Assembly: GCA_902806595.1 (NCBI GenBank)
Contig: CADCXC010000038.1
Coordinates: forward strand, 1,240,001 to 1,304,000
Reading direction: 5' to 3'
DNA: 64,000 nt
Source: Pyrenopolyporus hunteri
Taxonomy: Eukaryota > Ascomycota > Sordariomycetes > Xylariales > Hypoxylaceae
Shown here: positions 62,020 to 64,000 of the stretch, one piece after another
Position numbering within the stretch: the stretch's first letter is position 1
Layout of the letters: every line of letters starts with the position of its first letter
Position numbers and translations under genes: made by a program
Notes under the pieces: generated by a model
What the model was told of the DNA's origin: nothing
The model's database searches: none
What the model saw: only the letters and a program-made list of their open reading frames with translations

Positions 62020-64000
62020 CTATACCGCAAGGGGCTCGACGTTCCAGATGCTCTCGGCATACTCGTTGATGCAGCGATCCGAGCTGAAGAAGCCCATCCG
62101 GGCGACGCTGCGGATGCACTTGGAGATCCACTCGTCCTGGTTGCGGTACTCGTCGTCCACCATCTTGTGCGTGTCGATGTACGACTGGAAGTCGTCCGAC
62201 ACCAGGTAGTAGTCGCCGTGGTCGCGCACGGCAGAGATCAGCGCGCCGAAGTCGTTGGAGTCGCCGAACGTCCCGGCCTTGATCGCATCGAACACCTGGT
62301 CCAGGCCCTGGTCGATCGTGTGCGAGCCGTACGTGTGCGCGTGCCGCAGGTCCTCCACGTCCTCGGACAGCGTGCCGAAGAGGAAGATGTTCTCTTGCCC
62401 GATCTCGCGGGTGATTTCGATCTGGGATATGTGAGTTTTGCGATTCATAGAAACAAATATTCGGTGACTTACGTTGGCTCCGTCGCACGTTCCGATGATG
62501 AGGCCGCCGTTCAGCACGAATTTCATGTTGCTAGTCCCGGACGCCCTATATAGATGTTAGCTATTGTTATACGTAGATGCAACAGTTTAATAGGGGTACT
62601 CACTCAGTACCGGCGGTCGAGATATGCTCGCTGAGGTCGGATGCCGGAATGATCATCTCGGCCTTGCTCACATTGTAGTCTTCCAAGAATACCACCTTCA
62701 GGAGGTCACCGATTTCGGGGTCCTTGTTGACGACATTGCCGACGCTGTTGATGAGGTGAATGATCTGCTTCGCCATCCAGTAGCCGGGTGCTGCCTTTCC
62801 ACCAAAGATCGATACGCGAGGTAGTTGCTTCTTCCTCTCCTCGGGGCTCATTTCCTTGAGCTTCAGGTATCGGTAGATGACGCCGAAGATGTTGAGCTGC
62901 TGTCGCTTGTACTCGTGGATTCGCTTCACTTGGACGTCAAATAGAGCCGATGGGTTGACTGTAATGTCCGTAGTGTTCTTAATATACTTGGCTAGACGGA
63001 CCTTGTTGGCATACTTGATCTCGGCCCATTCCTTTCGGAACGTTTTGTCATCGACGTACGCCTCTAGCTTGTTGAGAAGCGTGAGATCCTTGAGGAAGTC
63101 CGGACCGCCCGTCTTGCTGGCGATCAGCTCGGAAAGACGAGGATTCGCTTGGTGCAGCCATCTTCGTGGAGTGATACCGTTTGTGACGTTGGTGAACTTG
63201 TCAGCGCCAAAGATGGTAACGAAATCCTTGAAAATAGTCGTCTGAATGAGGTCGGAATGAAGCTCGGCGACGCCGTTGACCTTGTGAGAACCGACAACTG
63301 CCAAAAATGCCATGCGGACCATCTTGGGCTGGGATTCCTCAATAATCGAAACCCGGCGTAGCATATCCCGGTCCTCCGGGAATTTCTTCTCCACGGACTG
63401 CAGGAAGAAAAGGTTAATGTCGTAGATGATCTGGAGATGGCGAGGCAGAAGGTGCTGTAGCAAGCCAACAGGCCACTTCTCGAGCGCCTCGGGCAAGACG
63501 GTGTGGTTTGTATAGCCGAACTGAAACCAAGTTAATAAAAAGAATCCCAATGAGAAAATGCGATCGAGCCGCACTCACAGTCGATGTGACTATCCTCCAC
63601 GCCTCATCCCATTCGAGCCCTTCTACGTCTATCAAGATTCGCTGAAGCTCTACAATAGCTAGCGTTGGGTGAGTGTCGTTGAGCTGGATCGCGACCTGGT
63701 CGGGGAATTCGCTCCAGGCACGCTTCGTCTTCTTGAATCGGCGGACGATGTCGTAGAGCGACGCAGCAACCCAGAAGTACTGTTGCTTGAGGCGCAGCTC
63801 CTTTCCACGGTCCAGGTTATCGTTCGGATATAAGACAGCGCTGATGGTCTCGGCCCTCTGTTGGTCCGCTACTGAGCTCTCATATTCTCCGCTGTTGAAC
63901 TTCTGGAAGTCGAACTCGCCGCTGGCAGCTTTGCTGGACCATAGGCGCAGGTTGTTAGTGGATGGGGTGTCGTAGCCAGGAATTGGTACGTCGTAAGCTA
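62020..64000 (-). CDS. GPH1: glycogen phosphorylase, C-terminal part (runs off window)
   Basis: Glycogen phosphorylase releases glucose 1-phosphate from glycogen in the cytosol, using pyridoxal phosphate. The visible exons are 63579-64000 (continues beyond the edge), 62604-63520, 62473-62545 and 62020-62421, in frame for about 604 residues. Landmarks are YDVPIPGYDT, QLNDTHPTLAIVELQRIL, FGYTNHTVLPEALEKW, NGITPRRWL, VQVKRIHEYKRQQLN and FGGKAAPGYWMAK. The PLP signature EASGTSNMKFVLNGG, with its Lys in NMKF, is split by an intron at TE-ASG. The protein ends SIWNVEPLAV. The N-terminal third, with its regulatory region, lies outside. Introns are 51-58 nt and all keep phase. Confidence 0.95.

Overview
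This window is nuclear DNA from a filamentous ascomycete. The best fit is a Pezizomycotina fungus of Sordariomycete type. The reasons are genes broken by short introns (mostly 50-130 nt) with GT donors and CTAAC-like branch sites, a HOG1-type kinase with the fungal exon pattern, a fungal TMEM16 scramblase, WSC-domain and DUF4360 secreted proteins, and an AT-only island that looks like repeat-induced point mutation (RIP). I rebuilt exon structures by eye, joining reading frames at canonical sites and checking that each joined CDS is a multiple of three. No transcript data or database search stands behind them.

Layout. 1-9164 has no convincing gene. 9165-30166 is a compact block of mostly divergent or convergent neighbours: TIM21 (-), GLO3 ArfGAP (+), a MAK32-like sugar kinase (-), cyclase-associated protein (+), carnitine acetyltransferase (-), a GH16-WSC cell-wall enzyme (+), a metallophosphoesterase (-) and a TMEM16 scramblase (+). 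30793-41618 holds four minus-strand genes: a DUF4360 secreted protein, PEX12, an F-box protein, and a C2H2 transcription factor with a long conserved C-terminal region. 41619-53423 is a second gene-poor stretch packed with TACCTAGGTA palindromes and microsatellites. 53424-55047 is the HOG1 MAP kinase (-). 55048-62019 is mostly non-coding and contains a 1.1-kb inverted-repeat-bounded AT island (56328-57430). 62020-64000 is the 3' part of glycogen phosphorylase (-), which runs off the window.

Functional themes. Nothing here looks like a secondary-metabolite or defence cluster; these are housekeeping genes. Two genes bear on peroxisomes: the acetyltransferase has both a mitochondrial-type N-terminus and a C-terminal AKL peroxisomal signal, and PEX12 is part of the import machinery. 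TIM21 is mitochondrial import. GLO3 acts in Golgi-ER retrieval. CAP acts on actin. HOG1 and glycogen phosphorylase both relate to stress and carbohydrate reserves.

The least ordinary features are non-coding: the AT island in which cytosine survives almost only as CpG, and at least 20 exact copies of a 10-bp palindrome, none in an exon I modelled. I found no convincing undescribed multi-gene system.
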